NCBI RefSeq assembly: GCF_020037015.1
Contig: NZ_JAIQDE010000039.1
Coordinates: 1 to 64,000, forward strand
Direction: 5' to 3'
From: Corallococcus sp. AS-1-6
Lineage (GTDB): Bacteria; Myxococcota; Myxococcia; Myxococcales; Myxococcaceae
DNA length: 64,000 bases
Shown: piece after piece, positions 57,473 to 64,000 of the stretch
Numbering within the stretch: the stretch's first letter is position 1
How the letters are laid out: the number at the start of each line of letters is the position of its first letter
The notes under the pieces: generated by a model
Databases searched by the model: none
Told to the model about the DNA's origin: nothing
The model's input: the letters and a program-made list of their open reading frames with translations, nothing else
Translations under genes and position numbers: made by a program

Positions 57473-58187
57473 GCCCAGGGGGCCCGCCGCGCGGCGGAAG
57501 CCAGGCGCCACCGGGGCGCGGTCCAAAGCATGAAGCCGGAGTGCCCAAGCCCCGGGCAACGGACCTCCCCCGCCCGGCACAGGTCCAAAACCTGTCCGAC
57601 AGTCGGACAGCTTTCCGCGGTCCGGACGACAAGGGGCCCCCGCCAGCCCCGGTCCACAAACTTGTCCGACTGTCCGACAGGTTCTTGTCTCCCGGGCGGC
57701 AAGGGGCTCCCCCACAGCCCAGTCCACAAACCGGTCCGACTGTCCGACAGGTTCTTGTTTCTCGGGCGGCAAGAGGCTCCCCCACAGCCCGGTCCACGAA
57801 CTTGTCCGACTGTCCGACAGGTTCTTGTTTCCGAGGCGGCAAGGGGCTCCCTACAGCCCGGTCCACCAAACCCGTCCGACTGTCCGACAGGTTCTTGCTT
57901 CCCGGGCGGAGGGAGGGAGTTCCTCGAGCCTCGGTTCTCACGACCTGGCTGGCAGTCGGACGGGTTCGTGAGGTGGGCCGCTGACCGGAGGCTCTGGGGG
58001 ATTCGAAACCTGTCCTACTGTCGGACAGGTTTTTCTCGGCGCGGCGCTGGGGGACCTGGCGCCTGGGCGGATCCGTGCGGGAGGCCCGCGCGAACTCGTG
58101 GCCGGTGCTTCGGGCCCGGCGTGTCCCTGGCGGCCTGGGCGCGCCTTGCTAGCATCGGGCGCCCCCCCCCGCTGAAAGCCGACTCCG
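57473..58187. other. Intergenic region dominated by a 70-bp tandem array
   Basis: Over 700 bases between the FAAL and the acyltransferase contain no supported gene. The palindrome array occupies 57591-58029. The short reading frames found there in several phases are translations of the repeat. A nine-C run at 58162-58170 lies before the acyltransferase, with TAGCAT just upstream. Confidence 0.75.
57591..58029. repeat. 70-bp tandem array built on the dispersed palindrome
   Basis: Five units start at 57591, 57661, 57731, 57801 and 57871, exactly 70 bp apart, followed by decayed copies near 57944 and 58009. Unit 1 has the intact palindrome CTGTCCGAC-A-GTCGGACAG. Units 2-5 share one change, TGTCCGACAG in place of TGTCGGACAG, which breaks the symmetry, so they probably arose by tandem duplication after that mutation. 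The spacers CCCGGGCGGCAAGGGGCTCC and ACAGCCCGGTCCACAAAC are nearly constant. It is not a CRISPR because the spacers are alike. Confidence 0.9.
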
Positions 58188-59336
58188 CTGAACGCCACCG
58201 AACCGCGCCATCTGGCCGGCCTGGACCTGCTCCGGTGCCTGGCCATCCTCGTCGTCGTCGTCTACCACTACCCCCGCCCCGAAGGTCACGAGGCCTACCA
58301 GTCGTTCGCCAACTTCGGCTGGACGGGCGTGGAGCTGTTCTTCGTGCTCAGCGGCTTCCTCATCGGCTCGCAGCTCCTGGAGCCGGTGTCGCGAGGTGAG
58401 ACGCCGTCACTGCGGCGCTTCTACCTGCGGCGCGCGCTGCGCATCCTCCCGTCCTTCCTCGTCGTGCTGGGCCTGTACCTCTTCGTGCCCGCCTGGAGCG
58501 AGCGGCCCCTGGTGACGCCCGCGTGGCGCTTCCTCACCTTCACGCAGAACTTCGGCCTGCGCATCAACGGCTTCTCCCACGCGTGGTCGCTGTGCGTGGA
58601 GGAGCACTTCTACCTGGTGCTGCCGCTCACCGTGCTCGCGCTGCGCGGACGCCTCCGCGCTCCGTCCCTCATCGCGCTCGCGGCGGCCGTGATGGTCGGC
58701 GGCATGCTCCTGCGCGGCGGGCTGTGGCAACGCCACTTCTCCATGCTCGGGCCCGCGGAGCCGGGGTGGCGCGACTTCGACATGCTCCTCTACTACCCGA
58801 CGTACGCGCGGCTCGACGGGCTGACGTGCGGCGTGCTGCTCGCGGCGCTGCGCGTCTTCCGGCCCCGGGCCTGGGAGCGCTGGACTCGCGGCGCCCGCGC
58901 GGGAGGGATGGCCGTCGTGGGACTCGCGTGCCTGGGTGGCGTGCTCTTCATCAACGAGGAGCACTACCGCTACCTGCCCTATGTCCTGCTGTCGTTCCCC
59001 CTGGCCGCGCTGGGCTTCGCGGCGCTGTTGCTGGCACTGGCGGGCCCCGGGGCCTCACGCTTCTGCGTCCGCATCCCGGGCGTGAAGACCTTCGCGATCC
59101 TGAGCTTCACCGTCTACCTCACGCACAAGGCCGTGCAGCACGGCGTGCGGGAGGCGCTGGCGCCTCATGGCCTGGACGCGTTCCACCCCGTCACGCTGCT
59201 GGGCGGCGCGGTGGCGGTGCTGCTCGCCTCGCTCGCGCTGCACCATGGCGTGGAGCGGCCCGCGCTGAAGTGGCGGGAGCGGCTGGAGCGGGGGCTCCTC
59301 TCCAGCAAGCCCCAGGCGCGGCCCGCCTTGCCCTGA
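58188..59336 (+). CDS. Acyltransferase-3 (OafA/YrhL-like) membrane protein, possible CTG start
   Basis: This 382-residue protein has the OafA layout with about ten membrane helices: HLAGLDLLRCLAILVVVVYH, GWTGVELFFVLSGFLIGSQL, HAWSLCVEEHFYLVLPLTVL and FTVYLTHKAVQHGVREALAP. The first motif carries the conserved R and H residues and WSLCVEEHFY the catalytic-region E. It O-acylates sugars or lipids. The first in-frame ATG is at 58329, but homology to the family extends back to 58188 where only CTG is available, just after an in-frame stop at 58173. Either a CTG start or a nearby frameshift (for example in the nine-C run) is implied. It may use acyl groups from the FAAL upstream; that is a guess. 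Confidence 0.85.
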   Translation: MNATEPRHLAGLDLLRCLAILVVVVYHYPRPEGHEAYQSFANFGWTGVELFFVLSGFLIGSQLLEPVSRGETPSLRRFYLRRALRILPSFLVVLGLYLFVPAWSERPLVTPAWRFLTFTQNFGLRINGFSHAWSLCVEEHFYLVLPLTVLALRGRLRAPSLIALAAAVMVGGMLLRGGLWQRHFSMLGPAEPGWRDFDMLLYYPTYARLDGLTCGVLLAALRVFRPRAWERWTRGARAGGMAVVGLACLGGVLFINEEHYRYLPYVLLSFPLAALGFAALLLALAGPGASRFCVRIPGVKTFAILSFTVYLTHKAVQHGVREALAPHGLDAFHPVTLLGGAVAVLLASLALHHGVERPALKWRERLERGLLSSKPQARPALP

Positions 59337-59406
59337 CGGCGGCCCGCGCTTCTGCTCGGCAGAAGCCACGCACGGGGGTGGCCCTGGGCCCGGGCGCCGC
59401 GTGCGC

Positions 59407-59414
59407 GCTAGACC
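59407..59414 (+). promoter_or_regulatory. Candidate leaderless -10 before the DUF2071 gene
   Basis: GCTAGACC is followed after six bases by the ATG at 59421, and there is no ribosome site. The layout matches that at 27582, 45968-45973 and 14142. Confidence 0.4.
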
Positions 59415-59420
59415 TCGCGC

Positions 59421-60161
59421 ATGCGCCCCTTCCTGACGGCGACGTGGCGGTACCTGCTGATGCTCAACTACGAGGTGGATCCGGCGGTGCTGCGGCCCCT
59501 CGTCCCCCGTGGCACGGAGCTCGACGCGTGGCAGGGCCGCACGTTCGCGAGCATGGTCGGCTTCCGCTTCCTCGACACACGCGTGCGGGGAATCGCGGTG
59601 CCGTTCCACCGGGACTTCGATGAGGTGAACCTGCGCTTCTACGTGCGCCGCCTGGGCCCCGAAGGCTGGCGGCGCGGCGTGGTGTTCGTGCGCGAAATCG
59701 TGCCCCGGTGGGCCATCGCCACCGTGGCGCGCGTCCTCTACAACGAGCCCTACGTCGCGCACCCCATGCGCCACGCCGTGACCATGGACGGCGCGGACAC
59801 CGGCGCGCCCGGCCACGTCGAGTACGCCTGGAAGTCCCACGGCCGCTGGCACCAGTTGTCGGCACGGACGCTCGGCGCGCCGGCCGAGAGCGCCCCCGGC
59901 TCCCAGGAGGAGTTCATCACCGAGCACTACTGGGGCTACACCGCCCAGCGCGACGGCGGCTGCGCCGAGTACCGCGTGGAGCACCCGCGCTGGACCGTCT
60001 GGCGTGCCCAGGAGACCGCCTTCGACTGCGACGTGGCCCGCTTCTACGGCCCCGCCTTCTCCGAATGCCTCCGGGGCACGCCCCACTCCGCCTTCGTGGC
60101 CACCGGCTCGGAAGTGTCCGTCTTTCCTGGAAATGAACTCCCGCCCTTGCCAAGCCCGTAG
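59421..60161 (+). CDS. DUF2071 (YqjF-like) protein
   Basis: This 246-residue protein matches DUF2071: LTATWRYLLMLNYEVDPAVL, LRPLVPRGTELDAWQGRTFA and GFRFLDTRVRGIAVPFHRDF, then EVNLRFYVRRLG and VEHPRWTVWRAQETAFDCDV. The family is widespread and of unknown function; its fold resembles acetoacetate decarboxylase. No signal peptide. It ends 46 bases before the DUF2089 gene. Confidence 0.9.
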   Translation: MRPFLTATWRYLLMLNYEVDPAVLRPLVPRGTELDAWQGRTFASMVGFRFLDTRVRGIAVPFHRDFDEVNLRFYVRRLGPEGWRRGVVFVREIVPRWAIATVARVLYNEPYVAHPMRHAVTMDGADTGAPGHVEYAWKSHGRWHQLSARTLGAPAESAPGSQEEFITEHYWGYTAQRDGGCAEYRVEHPRWTVWRAQETAFDCDVARFYGPAFSECLRGTPHSAFVATGSEVSVFPGNELPPLPSP

Positions 60162-60192
60162 AAATCAATATTCTCAAACTTGAAATTGATTT
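60162..60192. promoter_or_regulatory. AT-rich inverted repeat before the DUF2089 gene
   Basis: AAATCAAT at 60162-60169 and ATTGATTT at 60185-60192 form an inverted repeat within about 45 AT-rich bases, an island in a GC-rich region. TTGCCA at 60147-60152 and TATTCT at 60169-60174, 16 apart, could be the promoter for the 60208 gene, with the dyad overlapping its start. The regulator is unknown. Confidence 0.5.
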
Positions 60193-60207
60193 TCTGAATA
60201 ACCATCC

Positions 60208-60627
60208 ATGACGACCTCCAAGTCCACCTGGCCCGTGCCCACCCGCTGCCCCGTCTGTGGAGGCGGCACCGTCATCGAGCGGGTGCGCTGCGACGGGTGC
60301 GCGTCCGCGGTGGAGGGGCGCTTCACGACGGGCTGGGTGCAGCAGTTGTCGCCGGAGCAGCTCGCGTTCGTGCGCGTGTTCATCGCGTGCCGGGGGAAGA
60401 TCAAGGACGTGGAGCAGGCGCTGGGCCTCTCCTATCCGACGGTGGTGGCGCGGCTGGACGACGTGGTGGAGGCCCTGGGCCAGGCGCCCGGAGTCCCGCC
60501 GCCTCCCGCCCCTCCTCCGCCCCGGGAGCGCGGCGCGCCGCGCCGGGCGCAGATCCTCGATGACCTCGCGGCCGGGCTCATCGACGCGGACGAGGCCGCT
60601 CAACGTCTCAAGAAGGCACGGGAGTAA
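60208..60627 (+). CDS. DUF2089 protein, zinc ribbon plus helix-turn-helix
   Basis: This 139-residue protein has a zinc ribbon with Cys14, Cys17, Cys28 and Cys31 (RCPVCGGGTVIERVRCDGCA). A DUF2089 helix-turn-helix follows: LAFVRVFIACRGKIKDVEQA and LGLSYPTVVARLDDVVEAL. A Pro-rich linker leads to a C-terminal hairpin, AQILDDLAAGLIDADEAAQR, that is also found at the end of the next gene product. It is probably a transcriptional regulator acting with the downstream protein. The stop lies five bases before that gene. Confidence 0.88.
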   Translation: MTTSKSTWPVPTRCPVCGGGTVIERVRCDGCASAVEGRFTTGWVQQLSPEQLAFVRVFIACRGKIKDVEQALGLSYPTVVARLDDVVEALGQAPGVPPPPAPPPPRERGAPRRAQILDDLAAGLIDADEAAQRLKKARE

Positions 60628-60632
60628 CCTCC

Positions 60633-61664
60633 ATGATGGACCCTGAAGCCACGCCGTCCTCCGACGCCTCGTCTTCCTCGCGCGAGGGCACCCAGCGCCA
60701 CGCGATTCCGTGGGGACAGCACGCGGAGCTGGTGCTGCACGCGCCCGCCGCCACGCTCGTCGTGTCGCCGCTGCCGGAGGGTGAGAAGCCCTACCTGGTG
60801 ACGCACGGCCGGGTGGAGGCGCGCATCCAGGAGCACGGCCGGGTGACGAAGGTGGAGCTGGTGCCGCGCGAGGCCGGCTTCCTGTCGCTGTTCTGGCGCC
60901 ACGGCGGACAGGCGGAGCTGTTCGTGCCGCCGGACGTGCGCGCGAAGCTCCTCCTGGACGCGGGCGCGGTGCGTATCTCCGGCCTGAAGGACTGCGAGCT
61001 GGAGCTGAACACCGACGCGGGCACGGCGAGCCTGCGCGACGTGCACGGCAAGCTGACCCTGCGCACGGGCGCGGGCCGCATCATCGGCGAGCGCGTGGGC
61101 GGCACCCTGCACGTCCACGCCGCCGCGGGCGCGGTGAAGCTGGACGTGGACGCGCTGGACGTGGGCGAGCACCGCATCGGGACGCAGGTGGGCGCGGTGG
61201 AGCTGCGCCTGGTGCCCGGGCTGGACGTGAACATCTCCGCCCATACGTCGCTGGGCTCGGCGCAGACGCGCTACCCGTCCAACCCCCAGGCGGCCACCAC
61301 CCTCCTGATGGAGACGGAGCTGGGCTCGGTGCGCCTCCGCGAGTCGGGGCGTTCACGCGGCGAGGACGCGGAGGCCTGGGAGGAGGACTCGCTGCGCTGG
61401 CAGCGTCAGGCGGAGCGCTGGCAGCGCCGCGCCGAGCGCCACGCGAACCAGTGGGCCCACGCCTGGGCGAACTCCTGGGGCGCGCCGCCCTGGGCAGGCC
61501 CTGGCGCCCGGCACCACCACCGGCCGCAGCCGCCCGCGCCCCCCCCGCCGCCTCGGTCCCAGGGCATCCCCGACGAGGAGATGCGCCGCGTGCTGGACCT
61601 GGTGGAGGCCGGCAAGCTCAGCGCGGAGGACGCGCACAAGCTGCTCAAGGCGATGCAGCGCTGA
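60633..61664 (+). CDS. DUF4097-type beta-helix-like protein with SHOCT-like C-terminus
   Basis: This 343-residue protein has a repetitive beta region (about 70-230): LLLDAGAVRISGLKDCELEL, NTDAGTASLRDVHGKLTLRT and GAGRIIGERVGGTLHVHAAA match DUF4097/YvlB-like adhesin folds. A Trp/Arg/Gln-rich stretch follows, then a Pro-rich linker, and the C-terminal VLDLVEAGKLSAEDAHKLLK motif, close to that of the DUF2089 protein. There is no signal peptide or membrane segment, so it may be cytoplasmic and act as a partner or anti-regulator of DUF2089. The GGAG site lies eight bases before the ATG. Confidence 0.85.
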   Translation: MMDPEATPSSDASSSSREGTQRHAIPWGQHAELVLHAPAATLVVSPLPEGEKPYLVTHGRVEARIQEHGRVTKVELVPREAGFLSLFWRHGGQAELFVPPDVRAKLLLDAGAVRISGLKDCELELNTDAGTASLRDVHGKLTLRTGAGRIIGERVGGTLHVHAAAGAVKLDVDALDVGEHRIGTQVGAVELRLVPGLDVNISAHTSLGSAQTRYPSNPQAATTLLMETELGSVRLRESGRSRGEDAEAWEEDSLRWQRQAERWQRRAERHANQWAHAWANSWGAPPWAGPGARHHHRPQPPAPPPPPRSQGIPDEEMRRVLDLVEAGKLSAEDAHKLLKAMQR

Positions 61665-61667
61665 GGC

Positions 61668-62318
61668 TCAGGCGCCCTGGGTGAGGAAGCGGAAGGGGCG
61701 CACGCAGTCCTCCCGGGTACACCGGAAGAGGTAGCCCCGGCCGTTGTCTCCGAAGTCCAGGCCGAACGGCATCGCGGCCAACTGCGCGACGAAGCGCATG
61801 GGGGCGTCGCAGCACTCCGGCGTGGCCTCGCCGTTGAGCCACCCGGGCACGCCGCCCACCTTGCTCTCCGGTGCCTCCTCCTGCGCGCGGTCCAGCGCCA
61901 GGAGCTGCTCCTCGGTGGCCTCGTTGACGTCCACCGACAGGGCCTCGGTGTCCTCGGTGGCGGGCGCGAAGCCGAGCGTCCACTCCGCGTAGGGCTTCAC
62001 CGGCCCCGGCGGCGCGCTCACGGACGGCGCGCCCGCCATCACCGGCACGGCCGCGTTGGCGCCCTCCTCCGGGTCCCAGCGGAAGCAGGTCGTGTCGGGG
62101 TTCTCGCACTGGAAGACGTGGACCGACGCGTGGGGCGCCAGGTCCAGCCGTCCTTCGACGTGCGGCAGTTGGAAGAGGAAGCGCTGGGGGCCGCCGCACA
62201 TCGCGCAGGCGGGCCACTCCAGGGGGCCTGGCGCCTCTGGCGCGCCCCCCACCTTCATCAGGGGGACACCGGTGCGGCCAGGGACGAGCGCCCACAGGGG
62301 CGCGAGCGGACGGGACAT
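61668..62318 (-). CDS. Cysteine-rich protein, DUF1963-like
   Basis: This 216-residue protein has cysteines in three clusters: CAMCGGPQRFLFQL, QCENPDTTCFRWDPEEGAN and TPECCDAPMRFVAQLAAM with FRCTREDCVRPFRFLTQ. The hydrophobic patterns resemble DUF1963/YwqG proteins, but the match is not certain. Zinc binding is likely. It is on the minus strand, ten bases after the endonuclease I stop; the endonuclease stop codon TAG forms part of TAGACT, seven bases before this ATG. It converges with the DUF4097 gene. Confidence 0.7.
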   Translation of the reverse strand: MSRPLAPLWALVPGRTGVPLMKVGGAPEAPGPLEWPACAMCGGPQRFLFQLPHVEGRLDLAPHASVHVFQCENPDTTCFRWDPEEGANAAVPVMAGAPSVSAPPGPVKPYAEWTLGFAPATEDTEALSVDVNEATEEQLLALDRAQEEAPESKVGGVPGWLNGEATPECCDAPMRFVAQLAAMPFGLDFGDNGRGYLFRCTREDCVRPFRFLTQGA

Positions 62319-62328
62319 GCCCGGGAGT

Positions 62329-63147
62329 CTAGAAGTCCGCGATGCGGTCGGCCAGCGACGCGTCGTCCACGAAGGGGTTGCGGTTCTGCTGGTAGGTCTC
62401 GATGGCGTCGTTGCGCGCGACTTCCGCCGCGTCCACCTTGTCCAACTGGTTCCACTGCTTGAGCACGGCCTCGTCGTCCGCGGGGATGTGCTTGTTGTAG
62501 ACGGTGGAGAAGTAGAACAGCGCGCGCGCCACGTTGCCCTTGTGCTCGTCGGGCGGCTCGAAGACGGTGCGGCCCTTCTCGTCGGTGCCGAACTTGGCGC
62601 CGTTCTCCTGCCACTTCACGTTCTTCACCGTGCCGAAGGGGTAGTTGCCGCGGATGGAGTTGGCCTTGCTGTCCGTGGGGAACAGGTGGTGCAGGTCCGC
62701 CTTCGCCGCGCCCGTGGCGCCCTTGGACTGGGGCCAGGTGTGCTCGGTGTTCATCACGTTGCTGCTGGGAATCTTGTTCGTCTGCACTTCCTTGCCCGTG
62801 TAGACGCACTTCACCTTGCCGTCGTGGTTGTCCAGGGTGGTGAAGATGATCTTCCGCGCGCCGTTGTAGCCCAGGTCCTTGTGCTTGCTGACCGCGTCGT
62901 GCAGCGCGTTGATCAGCGCCTGGTCCTTCAGCCCGTCGTAGCGGGGATCCGACTTGGGCGGCACGTCCTCCACCGGCACCTGCGGCGCGGGCACGGGCGT
63001 CGTCGGGGCCTTCTTCGCCGTCGCGCCGGCCTCGAACGTGGAGACCGAGGAGAACGCCTTCGGGGTGATACGGGCCGTGTTGGCCGGGGCCGACGCGGAG
63101 TTCGTCGAGGGGCGGGTCGCGGAGAGCGGGCGGGACGGGATGATCAT
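62329..63147 (-). CDS. Endonuclease I (EndA/NucM family)
   Basis: This 272-residue protein carries the His-Me finger motifs of endonuclease I: NTEHTWPQSKGATGAAKADL holds the catalytic His with the WPQS motif, and LHHLFPTDSKANSIRGNYPF the metal-binding residues. ALFYFSTVYNKHIPADDEAV follows. It cuts DNA or RNA without specificity. The N-terminal 70 residues are Ser/Thr/Ala/Pro-rich and lack a typical signal peptide (MIIPSRPLSATRPSTNSASA), so export may use another route. In a predatory myxobacterium it may help degrade prey DNA; that is an inference. A 278-base upstream gap holds no further gene. Confidence 0.88.
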   Translation of the reverse strand: MIIPSRPLSATRPSTNSASAPANTARITPKAFSSVSTFEAGATAKKAPTTPVPAPQVPVEDVPPKSDPRYDGLKDQALINALHDAVSKHKDLGYNGARKIIFTTLDNHDGKVKCVYTGKEVQTNKIPSSNVMNTEHTWPQSKGATGAAKADLHHLFPTDSKANSIRGNYPFGTVKNVKWQENGAKFGTDEKGRTVFEPPDEHKGNVARALFYFSTVYNKHIPADDEAVLKQWNQLDKVDAAEVARNDAIETYQQNRNPFVDDASLADRIADF

Positions 63148-63425
63148 GACGGCCCTCAAGATTCGAGGTGGGGGGATGACGCATTGTCGTCCGGGCGCGC
63201 CCCCGGTTGCGTGACGCGCCGCATTTTCCCTTCGAGCCAGTGGGTTTCTCCCGCCCGACCCGGGACATCCCGGGAAATGCCCCACCCCCGCCCCCGGAGC
63301 CGGGGAAAAGCGGGGCTCATCGGCGGCACCAGGACGGCCCGGGGGCCGCCTTCCGGGAGCCGGGCGGTCCGGACGGGGCGCGCGCTATGCCTCCGGGGGT
63401 CGCACCACATGAGGGGGTTTCGTCC

Positions 63426-64000
63426 ATGAAGGTCGTGATTCCGGGTGGCACGGGGCAGGTGGGCGCCCTGCTGGCGCGGGCGTTCAGCGCGCGGGGGGAT
63501 GACGTCGTGCTGCTCAGCCGGGGAGGACAGGGGGCGGCGCGCACGGTGTCCTGGGACGGACGCACCCTGGGTGCTTGGGCGAAGGAGGTGGATGGCGCCG
63601 ACGCGGTCATCAACCTGGCGGGGCGCAGCGTGAACTGCCGCTACACGGAGGAGAACCTGCGCCAGATGATGGACTCGCGGGTGGACTCCACGCGGGTGGT
63701 GGGCCAGGCCATCCAGCAGGCCGCGAAGCCGCCGCGCGTGTGGCTGCAGATGAGCACCGCGACGCTGTACGCGCACCGGCTGGACGCGCCCAACGACGAG
63801 GCCACCGGACTCATGGGAGGGAGTGAGCCGGGGGTGCCCGCGTACTGGAAGCGCAGCACCGACATCGCGCAGGCGTGGGAGCGCACGCTGGCGGAGGCCG
63901 TCACGCCCCACACGCGCAAGGTGGCGCTGCGCACGGCGATGGTGATGAGCCCGGACCGGGAGGGCATCTTCGACGTGCTCCTGGGCCTGACGCGCCGGGG
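63426..64000 (+). CDS. TIGR01777-type epimerase (SDR39U1 family), 5' part
   Basis: The frame is open to the end of the window, so the C-terminal part is missing. The N-terminus has the nucleotide-binding motif MKVVIPGGTGQVGALLARAF. Then come AVINLAGRSVNCRYTEENLR, RVDSTRVVGQAIQQAAKPPR and LQMSTATLYAHRLDAPNDEA, all typical of the family. The catalytic Tyr lies in ATLYAHR, but the usual Lys is not evident. The start follows GAGGGGG. Function in this family is often linked to lipid or cell-division processes and is not clear. Confidence 0.85.
   Translation, partial: MKVVIPGGTGQVGALLARAFSARGDDVVLLSRGGQGAARTVSWDGRTLGAWAKEVDGADAVINLAGRSVNCRYTEENLRQMMDSRVDSTRVVGQAIQQAAKPPRVWLQMSTATLYAHRLDAPNDEATGLMGGSEPGVPAYWKRSTDIAQAWERTLAEAVTPHTRKVALRTAMVMSPDREGIFDVLLGLTRR

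Noticed and set aside
57327-57941. Minus-strand 204-codon frame over the array
   Set aside because: It consists of the repeat read in one frame (KNLSDSRT and similar), runs into the antisense of the FAAL gene, and has no homology or start signal.
57591-58029. CRISPR-like array
   Set aside because: The palindromes are regularly spaced, but the sequences between them are nearly the same, so this is a tandem repeat and not repeat-spacer structure. No cas gene is nearby.
63409-63429. Six-codon leader ORF overlapping the epimerase start
   Set aside because: ATG to TGA spans only six codons and overlaps the real ATG by ATGA, but the main gene has its own ribosome site, so chance is likely.

Overview
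The window is very GC-rich, with dense genes, many ATGA start/stop overlaps, numerous lipoproteins, FG-GAP and TPR proteins, and a large PAS/GAF histidine kinase. This points to a fruiting myxobacterium (Myxococcota), most likely Corallococcus or a close relative. That assignment is an inference from style and gene content; no rRNA or tRNA gene was seen.

Layout. 0-9.4 kb: the 3' end of a GntR-type regulator (its paralogue lies at 32.5-33.7 kb), a small lipoprotein, an RsmJ-like methyltransferase, a seven-bladed FG-GAP propeller protein, a lipoprotein MsrB-MsrA fusion, a saccharopine-dehydrogenase-like enoyl reductase, a DUF2256/DUF3253 protein and two coupled glycosyltransferases. 9.5-12.9 kb: a BlaI-BlaR1-type sensor operon behind a promoter with two tandem palindromic operators. 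Its M56 sensor and a separate secreted protein share the same helical repeat. 13-17.1 kb: a VOC protein, then a coupled acyltransferase, epimerase and MFS operon. 17.3-22.8 kb: a three-gene cassette of a DUF559-type nuclease, a winged-helix-like protein and a 1099-residue double ATPase with a C-terminal HerA-like motor. This is the best candidate in the window for an undescribed (defence-like) system. 22.9-29.3 kb: a lipoprotein, a sensor kinase, PabC, an RBBP9-like hydrolase, a carbonic anhydrase and an MFS exporter, followed by a decayed IS5-like transposase. 30-35.8 kb: a TPR protein, a spermidine-synthase-like methyltransferase, an esterase, the GntR paralogue, and a divergent SDR/TetR pair around a palindromic operator.

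35.8-43.03 kb is a complete leftward heme-uptake operon: a zinc-ribbon protein, TonB receptor, HmuY, HmuS, HmuT, HmuU and HmuV, behind a promoter overlapped by a Fur-like box. Between hmuU and hmuV are three tandem mini-ORFs, each joined to the next by an ATGA overlap. 43.1-46 kb: a metallophosphoesterase and two membrane proteins. 46-52.2 kb: an operon of a LodA-type cysteine tryptophylquinone oxidase, its LodB maturase and a lipoprotein with five CxxCH hemes, which suggests a quinone enzyme wired to a cytochrome. 52.4-64 kb: YaiI, a lipoprotein, an M20 amidohydrolase, a beta-barrel protein with a fatty-acyl-AMP ligase, an intergenic 70-bp tandem array built on a 19-bp palindrome, an acyltransferase-3 protein, a DUF2071 protein, a DUF2089/DUF4097 pair sharing a C-terminal motif, a cysteine-rich protein, an endonuclease I and the 5' part of a TIGR01777-type epimerase.

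A 19-bp palindrome family (core CTGTCCGAC-N-GTCGGACAG) recurs near 0.63, 33.8, 33.95 and 57.6-58.0 kb and appears to be a lineage-specific dispersed repeat. Several genes show a TAnnnT-like hexamer 6-7 bases before the start codon, which suggests leaderless transcripts. No CRISPR array or intact mobile element was found.
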